From the NCBI GenBank assembly GCA_026913215.1, contig JAPTYK010000001.1, forward strand, positions 2,542,001-2,606,000: DNA of 64,000 nucleotides. The letters run 5' to 3'. Made by a program: the position numbers and the translations under genes. This document shows positions 1 to 9,444 of this stretch, one piece after another; the first letter of the stretch is position 1, and every line of letters starts with the position of its first letter. This stretch comes from Streptomyces diastatochromogenes (GTDB lineage: Bacteria > Actinomycetota > Actinomycetes > Streptomycetales > Streptomycetaceae). The notes beneath the pieces were generated by a model that worked only from the letters and a program-made list of their open reading frames with translations, did no database searches and was not told the origin of the DNA.

Positions 1-671
1 GGCCTGCTCGGGCACGAAACCGGCGGCCTCGCAGGCGGCGGTGGTGATCTCGGACCAGGGCCCCGAGCCGCCGAAGATCCAGGGTTCGGCGGCGAGGTCG
101 GCGAGCCGCAGGCCGGGGGCGTCGGCGAGCGGGTGGCCGGCGGGCAGGGCGACGTCGAGGGGTCGGCGAGCAGCGGGACCCGGCTGTACTTGGGGTCGCG
201 CGCGGAGGGCGCGTGCGCGGCGAGCGAGAGCGCGAGGTCGACCTCGCCGGCGATGAGTAGCTCGTACGCCTCCGCCGCCTCGGCCTCCCGGATGCGGACG
301 TCGAGCCCGGGGTGGGCGGTCCGCAGCTGCCGTACGGCGGGCACGAGGAGCGCGGGCACGGAGGTGGAGAAGGCCGCGACCCGCACCTGCCCGGCCTCGC
401 CCCGCAGATAGCCGTCGAGTTCGGCGTCGGCGCGCTCCAGCTGGGCGAAGACCACCTCGGCGTGGCGCAGCACCAGATGGGCGGCGTCGGTGAGGCGGAC
501 GCGGCGGCCCTGGGCCTCCAGGAGCCGCACGCCGAGCTGTTTGGCGAGGTTGGTGAGCTGCTGCGAGACGGCCGAGGGGGTCATGAGCAGCGCCTCCGCG
601 GTCGCGGTGACGGTGCCGCGGTCGCGGAGGGTGCGGAGGATCTGGAGCTTCTTGATGTCCCACTCGGTCAT
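1..671 (-). CDS. LysR-family transcriptional regulator (3' end outside window)
   Basis: The protein starts MTEWDIKKLQILRTLRDRG and has the LysR winged helix-turn-helix in its first 65 residues; the recognition-helix region reads TPSAVSQQLTNLAKQLGVRL. An effector-binding domain begins near residue 90 (VRVAAFSTSVPALLVPAV) and runs off the left edge. The frame breaks at the G4 run at 159-162; one extra G restores ADPLDVALPAGHPL and then a clean frame to the edge. The ATG at 671 lies 24 bp downstream of the stop of an EamA exporter on the same strand, so it may be co-transcribed with the exporter pair. Ligand and targets cannot be told from the sequence. Confidence 0.85.
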   Translation of the reverse strand, partial: MTEWDIKKLQILRTLRDRGTVTATAEALLMTPSAVSQQLTNLAKQLGVRLLEAQGRRVRLTDAAHLVLRHAEVVFAQLERADAELDGYLRGEAGQVRVAAFSTSVPALLVPAVRQLRTAHPGLDVRIREAEAAEAYELLIAGEVDLALSLAAHAPSARDPKYSRVPLLADPSTSPCPPATRSPTPPACGSPTSPPNPGSSAARGPGPRSPPPPARPPVSCPSR

Positions 672-695
672 GGGGCGCAACCTATCGGGCCCCGT

Positions 696-1682
696 CTACC
701 GCGCGGAGCTCATGGCGACCCCGCCGAGGATGAGGACCATGCTCGCCCCGCCGAGGAGGCCGAGCCGCTCGCCGAGGAGGGCGTACGAGAGGAGGGCGAC
801 GCAGACGGGCTGGAGGTAGTAGACGATCCCGGCGCGGGCGGCGCCGATCAGGGTGACGGCCTTGTTCCAGGCGAAGAAGGCGACGGCGGAGGAGAGGACG
901 CCGACGTAGACGAGGGGCCGACGGTGCCGGTGGTGGGCTCGAAGCCGCCCTGGACGGCGAGGCTGATCCCGTAGGCCGGGAGGAGCATGAGGGCGCCGAG
1001 GGCGAAGGTGGTGAAGAGGAAGGCGAGGCCGCCGAGTTCGGCGGGGCGGCGTTTGAGCAGGGCGCTGTAGGAGGCGAAGCAGACGGCGGCGGCCATGACC
1101 CAGAGGTCGCCGGTGGCGAAGTCCGGGGCGAGCGAGCCCTTGCTGACGAGGAGCAGGACGCCGGCGCAGGCGATGAACATGCCGGTGGTGCGGCGCGGGC
1201 CGAGGCGGTTGCCGCCGAGGCGGGCGAAGAGGGCCATGAGGACCGGGGAGGCGGCCATGATCATGCCCATGTTGCCGGCGGAGGTGGCGGTTCCGGCCTG
1301 GTTGACCAGGGTGTTGTAGACGGTGATGCCGAGCAGCGAGGCGAGGGTGAGGAAGCCGAGGTGGCGGCGGATCAGCTGCCGCTGCCGCCAGGTCTCGCGG
1401 GCGGCGAGCGGGGCGACGGCGACGAGGGCGACGATCCAGCGCCAGAAGGCGGCCTGGACCGGGGGGACGGTGTCGTGGAGGGCGCGGGCGACGACGAAGC
1501 TGCCGGACCAGACGACGGTGGCGAGGAGCGCGAGGAGCACGCCGAGGCCGGCGCCCTTGGCGGGCGCCGGCCTCTCGGTGGCTGCGGTGGTGCTGTCGGC
1601 GGTTCTTCCGGTGGTTCCGTCGGTGGTTCCGTCGGTGGTTCTTTCGGTGCCGGCGGTCGGCTGGGGCGGCGTCGAGGCTCAT
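696..1682 (-). CDS. EamA/DMT-family membrane exporter (second of pair)
   Basis: Inner-membrane drug/metabolite transporter with about ten hydrophobic helices in two EamA repeats (LLALLATVVWSGSFVVARAL at the start, GVLSSAVAFFAWNKAVTLIG in repeat 2). The substrate is unknown; relatives export amino acids or drugs. The frame breaks at the G4 run at 914-917; one added G gives GPLVYVGVLSSAVAF and the stop at 696. The start is unclear: a GTG at 1540 begins the conserved part, but the same frame is open back to the ATG at 1682 if a C-tract error near 1665 is allowed. That would add a Thr/Gly-rich tail with TTDG repeats from 12-bp units at about 1609-1650. Confidence 0.8.
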   Translation of the reverse strand: MSLDAAPADRRHRKNHRRNHRRNHRKNRRQHHRSHREAGARQGRRPRRAPRAPRHRRLVRQLRRRPRPPRHRPPGPGRLLALDRRPRRRRPARRPRDLAAAAADPPPPRLPHPRLAARHHRLQHPGQPGRNRHLRRQHGHDHGRLPGPHGPLRPPRRQPPRPAPHHRHVHRLRRRPAPRQQGLARPGLRHRRPLGHGRRRLLRLLQRPAQTPPRRTRRPRLPLHHLRPRRPHAPPGLRDQPRRPGRLRAHHRHRRPLVYVGVLSSAVAFFAWNKAVTLIGAARAGIVYYLQPVCVALLSYALLGERLGLLGGASMVLILGGVAMSSAR

Positions 1683-1786
1683 GTGCCTTACCGTCGCACC
1701 TCCGAAACCTCCAGGTCCATCGAAACTTCCTGACCGTTCTTTTCAGCGGAGCTGAACGATCCGGCGGCCGCCTCGGGGCCTTGGCC

Positions 1787-2640
1787 TTACGGGGGCTCAG
1801 CTGGCCCGCCAGGGTGGCACCGAAGGCGATCACCATGCCGAGCAGCTGCACCGCGCCGAGGGCCTGGCCGAGCGCCACCCAGCCGATGACGGCCGCGGTG
1901 ATCGGGGAGAGCGGGCCGAGGAGGGTGGCCGAGGAGGCGCTCAGCCGCTCGATGCCGCGGAACCAGAGGAAGTAGGAGATCGCGGTGTTGCCGAAGGCGA
2001 GGTAGGCGTAGCCGGCCAGGTTGGTGCCGGTCAGGGCCGGCGGGGCGCCCTCGATCAGGAAGGCGATGGGCGCGATGATCAGGCCGCCCGCGGTGAGCTG
2101 CCAGCCGGTGACCGCGAGGGCTCCGACGCCCTCGGGGCGGCCCCAGCGCTTGGTGAAGACGATGCCGGCGGACATCGAGAGGGAGGAGAGCAGTCCGGCG
2201 CCCACGCCGATCAGGTCGAAGGCGGCTCCGGCCTTGAGGACCACGAGGCTGACGCCGAAGGCGGCGGCGACGGCGGTGAGCAGGGTCTTCGCCGTGGGCT
2301 TCTCGCCGAGGAAGAGGGCCGCGAGGCCGACGACGAAGAGCGGGCCGACGGAGCCGACGACCGCGGCGACTCCGCCGGGCAGCCGGTAGGCGGCGAGGAA
2401 GAGCAGGGGGAAGAAGGCGCCGATGTTGAGGGCTCCGAGGACCGCGGACTTCCACCACCAGGCGCCCTGCGGGAGCTTGCGGGTGAGGGCGAGGAGCGCG
2501 AGGCCGGCGGGCAGGGCGCGCATGAGGCCGGTGAAGAGCGGCCGATCGGGCGGCAGGAACTCGGTGGTGACGAAGTAGGTCGAGCCCCAGGAGATCGGAG
2601 CGAGGGCGGTGAGCGCGGTGACTGCGGCCTTGCGGGACAT
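1787..2640 (-). CDS. EamA/DMT-family membrane exporter (first of pair)
   Basis: About 285 residues with ten hydrophobic segments and two EamA repeats, opening ALAPISWGSTYFVTTEFLPP, typical of the RhaT/YedA-like group. As read, the frame runs past the natural end into the next gene. One extra C in the C5 tract at 1791-1795 gives AGQLSPP followed by TAA at 1787-1789, a normal family length, so I place the stop there. The ATG at 2640 faces the divergent MarR gene across a 15-bp repeat array, so MarR control of this exporter pair is likely. The substrate is not predictable. Confidence 0.85.
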
Positions 2641-2681
2641 GACGGTTCCCCCTGCGGTGGTTGCCGGCCCGGCGGGCGCCG

Positions 2682-2816
2682 GACTGACTTCGTGATGAGT
2701 AACTTACCACTAAGCTACTTTTACGCAAGAGGCTTTTTGCTGAGTGACTTGTTCGTGAGTGACTTACTGTCGAGTGACTTGCTCAAGGGTGACTTGCTTC
2801 TGAGTGGCTTGCTTGC
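2682..2816. repeat. Nine tandem 15-bp degenerate repeats in a divergent promoter region
   Basis: Successive 15-mers in exact phase: GACTGACTTCGTGAT (2682), GAGTAACTTACCACT (2697), AAGCTACTTTTACGC (2712), AAGAGGCTTTTTGCT (2727), GAGTGACTTGTTCGT (2742), GAGTGACTTACTGTC (2757), GAGTGACTTGCTCAA (2772), GGGTGACTTGCTTCT (2787), GAGTGGCTTGCTTGC (2802). The consensus core is GAGTGACTTGCT. The array fills nearly all the space between the EamA and MarR genes and is AT-richer than its surroundings. It must contain the divergent promoters and could be a multi-site operator for the MarR protein. Confidence 0.85.
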
Positions 2817-2848
2817 GATCGAAGCGCGGAGAAGGGAAGACTGAGGAC

Positions 2849-3355
2849 ATGAACACGCACACCCCCGACCACGACGCCGTCGACGCCATCACCGACCAGT
2901 GGGCGGCCGTCCGGCCCGACCTGGACACCGTCCCCATGGCCGTCTTCGGGCGGATCTACCGGCTGGCCAACGCCATGCGCGGCAAGGTGGACAAGGCGTA
3001 CGCGCCCTTCGGCATGGCGCTCGGGGAGTTCGACGTACTGGCGACCCTGCGCAGGTCGGGAGAGCCGTACACGCTCTCGCCGCGCGAGCTGACCGCCACG
3101 CTGATGATCACCACCGGCGGCATGACCGGCCGGCTGGACAAGCTGGAGAAGGCCGGGCTGCTCACCCGCAGCCCCGACCCGAACGACCGCCGCGGGCTGC
3201 GGGTCACGCTCACCGAGCGCGGCATGGAACTGGTGGACGAGGCCGTCGGCGCCGGTCTCGCGGAGCAGCGGACCGCCCTGCACTCCGCCCTCACCGAGGA
3301 GGAGTCGGAGCAGCTGGCCGGGCTGCTCAGGAAGCTGCTCGCGAGCACCGTGTGA
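2849..3355 (+). CDS. MarR-family transcriptional regulator
   Basis: A 168-residue intact protein. The winged helix spans about residues 60-125 (LSPRELTATLMITTGGMTGRL as helix 2/recognition helix, then SPDPNDRRGLRVTLTERG as the wing with the conserved D-R-R). The N- and C-terminal helices form the dimer interface. The ATG at 2849 follows a GAGG sequence 4 nt upstream; an upstream in-frame GTG-type start is less convincing. Divergent from two EamA exporters, the classic arrangement in which MarR represses an efflux pair and itself until a ligand binds. The frame has no indels. Confidence 0.92.
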   Translation: MNTHTPDHDAVDAITDQWAAVRPDLDTVPMAVFGRIYRLANAMRGKVDKAYAPFGMALGEFDVLATLRRSGEPYTLSPRELTATLMITTGGMTGRLDKLEKAGLLTRSPDPNDRRGLRVTLTERGMELVDEAVGAGLAEQRTALHSALTEEESEQLAGLLRKLLASTV

Positions 3356-3393
3356 CCCGCGGCCGCCGTGCGGAGAAGCGGCTCGACGCAGGC

Positions 3394-3434
3394 GAGGGCG
3401 CCGCGCGGTACCTCGTGTACCGTGCGGCGCCCTC
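3394..3434. terminator. Long hairpin between convergent genes
   Basis: An 18-bp stem (GAGGGCGCCGCGCGGTAC / GTACCGTGCGGCGCCCTC, one G-T pair) closed by a 5-nt CTCGT loop. It lies 38 bp after the MarR stop and just before the end of the opposing small membrane-protein gene. There is no T tract, as is usual in Streptomyces. Being nearly symmetrical, it can serve both convergent transcripts. Confidence 0.85.
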
Positions 3435-3454
3435 GGCGGAGACGTGTGAGGCGG

Positions 3455-3683
3455 TTACGCCTTCTTCTTGGACTTGTCGAGCACCATCACCAGGCCGGCG
3501 ATCACCAGGAACAGCACCAGCGGCGCCGCCACGTACAGGCCGAGGGTCTCGACGACACTCAGCTAGGGGCCGGGTCGTCACCGTCGTCGCGGGTGAGCGC
3601 GAGCGCGGGGACGACATGAGCAGCATCATCAGCGTCGTACCGGCCGCGAGCGAGCCGGCGCGCAGAGCGTTCTTCTTGTCCAC
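3455..3683 (-). CDS. Small exported membrane protein (about 75 aa), frame broken twice
   Basis: Joining three frames gives one coherent product: a basic N-terminus and signal-like helix (MDKKNALRAGSLAAGTTL, MMLLMSSP), a short acidic linker (ALALTRDDGDDPAP), then a single membrane helix (LSVVETLGLYVAAPLVLFLV, IAGLVMVL) and a lysine-rich tail DKSKKKA ending in TAA at 3455. The breaks are at TCCCCGCG (one C short, near 3613) and at GCCCCTAGCTG (near 3564). This architecture is common in Streptomyces, usually as an uncharacterised protein. It lies just downstream of malQ on the same strand. No function is known. Confidence 0.6.
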
Positions 3684-3703
3684 AGCCCCAAAGTAGCGAA
3701 CAC

Positions 3704-5986
3704 CTAAACGAGCCGCGCGCCCGGGGTGCCGTACGGGCGTCCCCTCCGGTCGTACGGGCCCTCAGCCCGCTCAGCAGGGCGTGCGCCCGGGGCGAGGCGG
3801 CGAGCTGCTCCAGGGTGAGCGGCTGGCCGTCCGGACCGGCGAGCGGCAGCCGCCAGTTGGGGTACTCGTCCCAGGTGCCCGGCAGGTTCTGCGGCCGGCG
3901 GTCACCCACCGCGTCCGGCAGCCAGGCGCCCACCATCCGGGCCGGGGTGGCGAGCAGGAAGCGGTGCACGGCCCTGATCTCGGCCTCCTCGTCGCCGGGC
4001 CCCTCCGGGAGCAGCCCCGTCCGCTCGAACACGTCCAGCCACTCGGCGGTCTCCGCCGCGTCCGCCGCCCGCTCGCGCTCCAGGTCGCCGGGGAGCAGCC
4101 CGAGCCGGTGCCGCAGGGCGACGTGCTCGCCGGAGAGCCGGGCGGCGGTGGGGGCAGGTCGTGGGTGGTGGCGGTGGCGACGCACTCGCGCGCCACTCCC
4201 CGCCGGCAGCGGGCGGCCCGTGCCCGCCCAGTCCCGCTCGAACCAGAGCACGGAGGTCCCGAACACCCGCGCCGGGCCAGCTCCTCCCGTACGCCCGGCT
4301 CGACCGTGCCGAGGTCCTCGCCGATGACGAGGGCGCCGGCGCGGTGCGCCTCCAGGACCAGGACCGCGAGCATCGCCTCGGCGTCGTACCGGACGTACGT
4401 GCCCTCCGTGGGCTCGCGGCCCTCCGGCACCCACCACAGGCGGAACAGGCCCATCACGTGGTCGATGCGCAGCGCGCCCGCGTGGCGCAGGAGTTCGCGC
4501 AGGAGCCCCGGTACGGGGCGTAGCCGGCGGCGGCGAGGGCGTCGGGCCGCCAGGGCGGCAGGCCCCAGTCCTGGCCCCGGGAGTTGAAGGCGTCGGGCGG
4601 GGCGCCGACCGACATGCCGACCGCGAAGTCCTCCTGTCCGGCCCAGGCGTCCGAGCCCTCGGGGTGGACGCCGACGGCCAGGTCGTGGACGATCCCGACC
4701 GCCATGCCGGCCTCGCGGGCGGCGCGGCGGCGGCGGCGAGCTGCCGGTCCGTCAGCCAGGCGAGGCGGCAGTGGAAGTCGACCCGGGCGGCCAGGGCGGG
4801 GTCGGCGCGCACGGCGGTCTCCGCCGCGCGCGGGTGCGCAGCTCCTCGGGCCAGCTCCGCCAGTGGGGGCCGTGGCGCTCGGCGAGGGCCTGGTAGGTGG
4901 CGTGGTCCTCCAGGGCGCGGCCCCGCTCGGCGAGGAAGTCGTGGAAGTCGGCGCGCCGCCCGGGACCGGGCTCCACGGAGCCGAGGACCAGCTCCAGGGC
5001 CCGCCGCTTGACCTCCCAGACGGCGTCCCGGTCGATCAGGGCGCCCTTGCCGAGGACCCGTTCGCGCAGTTCGGCGGCCTCCGCGAGGATCCGGTCGAGC
5101 TCCTCGCGGCGCTCGGGGCCCACCAGGGCGTACTCGGGGACCTCCTCGATCCGCAGGTGGACGGGGTCCGGGAAGCGGCGGGAGGACGGCCGGTACGGGA
5201 GGGGTCGCTCGGGGCCCCGGGCACGCCCGCGTGGAGCGGGTTGACCTGGACGAACCCGGCGCCGTGCGCGCGGCCCGCCCAGCTGACGAGCTCCCGCAGG
5301 TCGCCGAGGTCGCCCATGCCCCAGGAGCGGGTGGAGAGCAGCGAGTACAGCTGGACGAGCAGTCCGTACGAGCGGCGGGAGGGGCCGGGCACGCGCGCGG
5401 GCTCACGATCAGGGTGCCGGTGGCCGCGCGCCCGTCGGGGGCGTCCGCCCGGACCGTGTGGACGCCGGGCGGCAGCCCGGACCAGTCCCGGCCGCCGAGG
5501 ACGGCACCGTCCTCGGTGGTGACCCGCAGCCGGGTGCCGGGCGGCAGGTCCTCCGGCGGGCGGACCTCCTCCCGCCCCACCGGACCAGGGACGGGGCAGC
5601 AGGCGCTCCCGGTCGGCCCGTTCGGCCGCGTCGAGGGCGGCGGCGACCGCCTCCGGGTGCCCGCGTCGACGCCCAGGGCGCCGAGGACGGCCACCACGGT
5701 GGCGTCCGGCACGGGCACGGTGACGCCTTCCGAGGGGCTGTGGACGGTGGCGACGCCGTGACGGGCGGCGAGACGGGCCAGGGTCACTTCACACTCCGGG
5801 GACTCCGGGCCGCCCGCGCTGCCGGGGGCGGTGGGTTCGCTGGTGAGGGGGCCGCCACGGCGAGGGGCGGCTCGCTGGTGAGGGCGAGGCGGCGGGCAGC
5901 GGCGGCTCGCTGGTCAGCGGCTCGCCGGCCGTCGCCGACTGCTGTGGAATCCGTATCCGTCCGAGGTGGCGGGCGGTCGTGGTCAC
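3704..5986 (-). CDS. malQ: 4-alpha-glucanotransferase (amylomaltase, GH77)
   Basis: Transfers alpha-1,4-glucan segments between maltodextrins in the cytoplasm. All three GH77 catalytic sites are present across the repaired frames: nucleophile Asp in LRIDHVMGLFRLWWVPEG, acid/base Glu in VIGEDLGTVEPGVREEL, and the transition-state Asp in TATTHDLP. Other landmarks are LYSLLSTRSWGMGDLGDLRE and FQVNPLHA-like text. About a dozen single-base G/C losses split the gene. I start at the GTG at 5986 (GGGAGACC upstream) because the repaired frame MTTTARHLGRIRIPQQ runs into the enzyme through three PLTSEP repeats; a GTG at 5787 with GGAG upstream is the alternative. The stop at 3704 assumes one missing G near 3740. 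Confidence 0.8.
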
Positions 5987-6222
5987 GGGGGTCTCCCGGT
6001 TCGTCTCGACAGGCGGGACCTGAGGCATGACTGAAGCCCTACCCACCGCACCTCGTTTTACCGGCGGATCGTGGCGGAGCGGTGTCACCTCGCCGACGGC
6101 TCGCCGGGCAAAGCCGACACATCGGCCACGTGCATTGACACTGCCGTGCGACGGGTGGTGGGCTCGTGATTCATTCGTGACCAACCGGCAGGGCCGCCGG
6201 GACCGGCCGAAGGGAGACCCGC
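5987..6222. other. Divergent intergenic region malQ / GH84 gene
   Basis: Non-coding spacer between the two start codons. It contains a TTGACA at 6135-6140 that could be a -35 box for the rightward gene, but I see no convincing -10 partner. No clear operator palindrome was found. Confidence 0.5.
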
Positions 6223-9200
6223 GTGCACCTCGGGCGCAGGAAGCGCACCGCGACGGCCGTCGCCGCCGCCGTCATCGGCGGCCTCCTCGGCGGCGCGGTG
6301 CCGGGCTCGGCGCAGGCGGTCCCGACGGCTCCGACGGCCCCGTGGCTCCGGCCGCGCCGACGGCACCCGTGACCCCGACCGCTCCTTGGGCCACGACGGC
6401 TTCCGCCGCCACGACCGCGCCGACGGGTCCCGCGAAGCCCGCCGCGACTCCCCGGCCGCCTCCCCGCGCGCGTACCGGCCGTCTGGCCGCGCCCGCAGTC
6501 CCTGACCGCCGCCGGGCCCGCCGTGCGCCTCGGGGACGAGGTGACGCTGCTGGCGGACGCCGACGCCGATCCGTACGCGGTCGCCGCCCTGCGCGAGCTG
6601 CTGTGGGCGCGGGGTGCGGACCGTCCACCGGCCTGCCGGGCCGGGGCCCGGTGCTGCGGGCCGCCGGGCCCTCGGGCGAGGACGGCGGCTCGGGCGCGGA
6701 GGCGGCGCTGACGGCCCTGCGCGTGCCCGAGCGTCTCGATCTGCCGCGCGGCGGGTACCGGCTGGCGACGGGCCGCTTCCAGGGGCGGGACACCGTCGTC
6801 CTGGACGGGGTCGGCGAGGACGGCCTGTTCCACGCGGTCCAGACGCTGCGTCAGCTCCTCGGCACCGGCCGGGAGGTCCCCGGGTCGTCGTCCGCGACTG
6901 GCCGGGCACGGCCGAGCGCGGCGTCACCGAGGGCTTCTACGGCCGCCCCTGGACCCTGGAGCAGCGGCTCGCCCAGCTGGACTTCCTGGGCCGGACCAAG
7001 CAGAACCGCTATCTGTACGCGCCCGGGGACGACCCGTACCGCCAGGCGCAGTGGCGCGAGCCCTATCCGGCCGCGCAGCGGAGGAGTTCCGGGCGCTCGC
7101 CGAGCGGGCCCGCGCCGACCACGTGACGCTCGGCTGGGCCGTGGCGCCCGCCCAGTCCATGTGCCTGTCCTCGGCCGGGGACGTGACGGCGCTGACGCGG
7201 AAGCTGGACGCGATGTGGGAGCTGGGGTGCGCTCCTTCCAGCTCCAGTTCCAGGACGCCTCCTACGACGAGTGGCACTGCGACAAGGACGCCGACGTCTT
7301 CGGGCGCGGCCCGGAGGCCGCGGCCGGGGCCCACGCGCGTGGCGAACGCCGTGGCCGGGTGGCTGGCCGAACGGCACCCGGACGCCGAGCCGCTGACGGT
7401 GATGCCGACGGAGTACTACCAGGACGGCGCGAGCGCGTACCGCACGAAGTTCGCCGAGGCCCTCGACGCGGGCGTGCGGGTGGCCTGGACGGGCGTCGGC
7501 GTCGTCCCGCGCACGATCACCGGCGGCGAACTGGCGGGGGCGCGCGAGGCGCTCGGCGGCCATCCGCTGGTCACCATGGACAACTACCCGGTCAACGACT
7601 ACGCGCAGGACCGGCTGTTCCTCGGCCCCGCCACCGGCCGGGAGCCGGCCGTGGCCGCCGGTTCCGCCGCCTACCTCGCGCACGCCATGGAGCAGCCCGC
7701 GGCCTCCCGCGTCCCGCTGTTCACCGCCGCCGACTACGCCTGGAACCCGAAGGGCTACCGGCCCCAGGAGTCCTGGCAGGCGGCGGTGGACGACCTCGCG
7801 GGCCGGGACCCGGGCGCCCGCGAGCGCTGCGCGCGCTCGCCGGGAACGGCTCCTCCTCGATCCTGGACCCGGCGGGCGAATCGGCCTATCTGAAGCCGCT
7901 CCTGGAGGCCTTCTGGTCGTCCCGCGCGGGCGGCGGCGCGCCCGCCCGGGAGAAGGCGGCGCGCGAGCTGCGGGCCGCGTTCACCGTGATGCGCCAGGCC
8001 CCGAGCGGCTCACGGCCACGGCCGGCGGGACCTTCGACGACGAGACGGGGCCCTGGCTGGAGCAGCTCTCCCGGTACGGCCGGGCGGGCGAGGCCGCGGT
8101 CGACATGCTCCTCGCCCAGGCGCGCGGCGACGGCACGGCGGCCTGGCGGGCCCAGCTCGCCCTGGAGACGCGGCGGGAGGCCCTGAAGACGAGCCGGGTG
8201 ACGGTCGGCCCCGGGGTCCTCGATCCGTTCCTCACGCGCGCGGTGACGGAGGCGGCGGCCTGGACCGGCGCCGACCGGCCCCGGTGGCGAAGCCCGACCG
8301 CGCCCCGGCTCGTACACCGTGCGGCTCGGCCGGGCGCGGCCCGTGGAGGCGCTGACGGTCATGACCGAGCCGGACACCGCCGGGAACGCGCGCGTGGAGG
8401 CGTCCGTGCCCGGTGAGGGCTGGCGGCCGCTCGGCCCGCTGTCGGCCTCCGGGTGGACGCAGACCGAGCTGAAGGGGCTGCGGGCGGACGCCCTGCGGGT
8501 CGTGTGGAGCGGCGACGGTCCCGCGCCCGAGGTGCGCTCGCTCGTGCCGTGGTTCGCGGACGGCCCGCGGGCCGGTCTCGACCTCGCCCGCACCGAGACG
8601 GACGCGGAGATCGGCGGCCCGGCGCAGCGGGTGGGCGTGGAGTTGACGGGCCGCCGCGCGGGCGAGGTCCGCGGGCCGCTGACGGCGAAGGCCCCGGAGG
8701 GATCGCGGTGCGGCTGCCGGAGCGGGCCGTGGTGGAGCGCGGCGCACGGACGACCGTCCCCTGGAGGTGTCGGTGGCCGCGGACGTGCCGGCCGGCTCGT
8801 ACCGGGTTCCGGTGTCCTTCGCGGGCGAGGAGCGGGTCCTGACCGTACGGGCCTTCCCCGGACCGCGGGCCCCGACCTGGCACGGACGGCGACCGCCTCC
8901 TCCTCGGGCGACGAGACCCCGACTTCCGGCCGCCTCCGCCGTGGACGGCGACCCGGCGACCCGCTGGTCCTCCCCGCGGAGGACGGCGCCTGGTGGCAGC
9001 TGGAGCTCCCCGGCCCGCCCGGATAGGGCAGGTCGTGCTCCACTGGCAGGACGCCTACGCCTCCCGCTACCGGCTCCAGGTCTCCACCGACGGGCGGCTC
9101 TGGCGGACGGCCGCCACCGTCGCGGACGGCAGGGGCGGCCGCGAGTCGGTCCGCATGGACGCGGCGGACACCCGCTTCCTGCGGGTCCAGGGGAGACCCG

Positions 9201-9393
9201 GGCGACCCGCTTCGGCTACTCCCTCTGGTCGGTGGAGACGTACGCGGTGGCCCCTCCCGGGAAGAAGCCCGGGAAGAAGGCCGGGAAGAACCCGGAGAAG
9301 GCGCCGGCGGGGAAGCGGGACCAGGAGAACCAGGACGTGGAGAAGCCGGACGAGAAGCGCGCGGACGTGCCGGAGGAGCGGCCCGCCCCCTGA
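6223..9393 (+). CDS. Secreted GH84-like beta-N-acetylglucosaminidase/hyaluronidase with C-terminal carbohydrate-binding region
   Basis: GTG start at 6223 with AAGGGAG upstream and a clear signal peptide (MHLGRRKRTATAVAAAVIGG, LLGGAVPGSAQA). The order is a GH20b/GH84-type N-terminal domain (about 6500-6880; RLATGRFQGRDTVVLDGVGE), a catalytic barrel (about 6900-7890; RGVTEGFYGRPWTLEQRL), linker domains, an F5/8-C-like module (about 8930-9230) and a Lys/Pro/Glu-rich tail ending RADVPEERPAP. The usual catalytic Asp-Asp is represented by FQDASYDEW, Gln then Asp. At least ten frame changes occur (for example near 6320, 6890, 7225, 7835, 8290, 8700), all fitting lost G or C. It probably releases N-acetylhexosamines outside the cell, which fits the aminosugar operon at 11.5-18 kb. 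Confidence 0.8.
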
Positions 9394-9444
9394 GGGGCGC
9401 ACCGCTTCCGTGCCGGAAGTCCCCGCGTACGCGAAAGGCCCGAC

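Noticed and set aside
1361..1975. Long plus-strand frame opposite the EamA genes
   Set aside because: Antisense shadow of high-GC coding DNA; low-complexity product and no ribosome site.
6135..6163. TTGACA as a sigma-70 promoter for the GH84 gene
   Set aside because: No recognisable -10 hexamer at 16-18 bp; mentioned only in the intergenic entry.
5789..6184. A 131-residue minus-strand reading frame upstream of malQ
   Set aside because: Its N-terminal half is not protein-like, and its middle is better explained as the shifted N-terminus of malQ.
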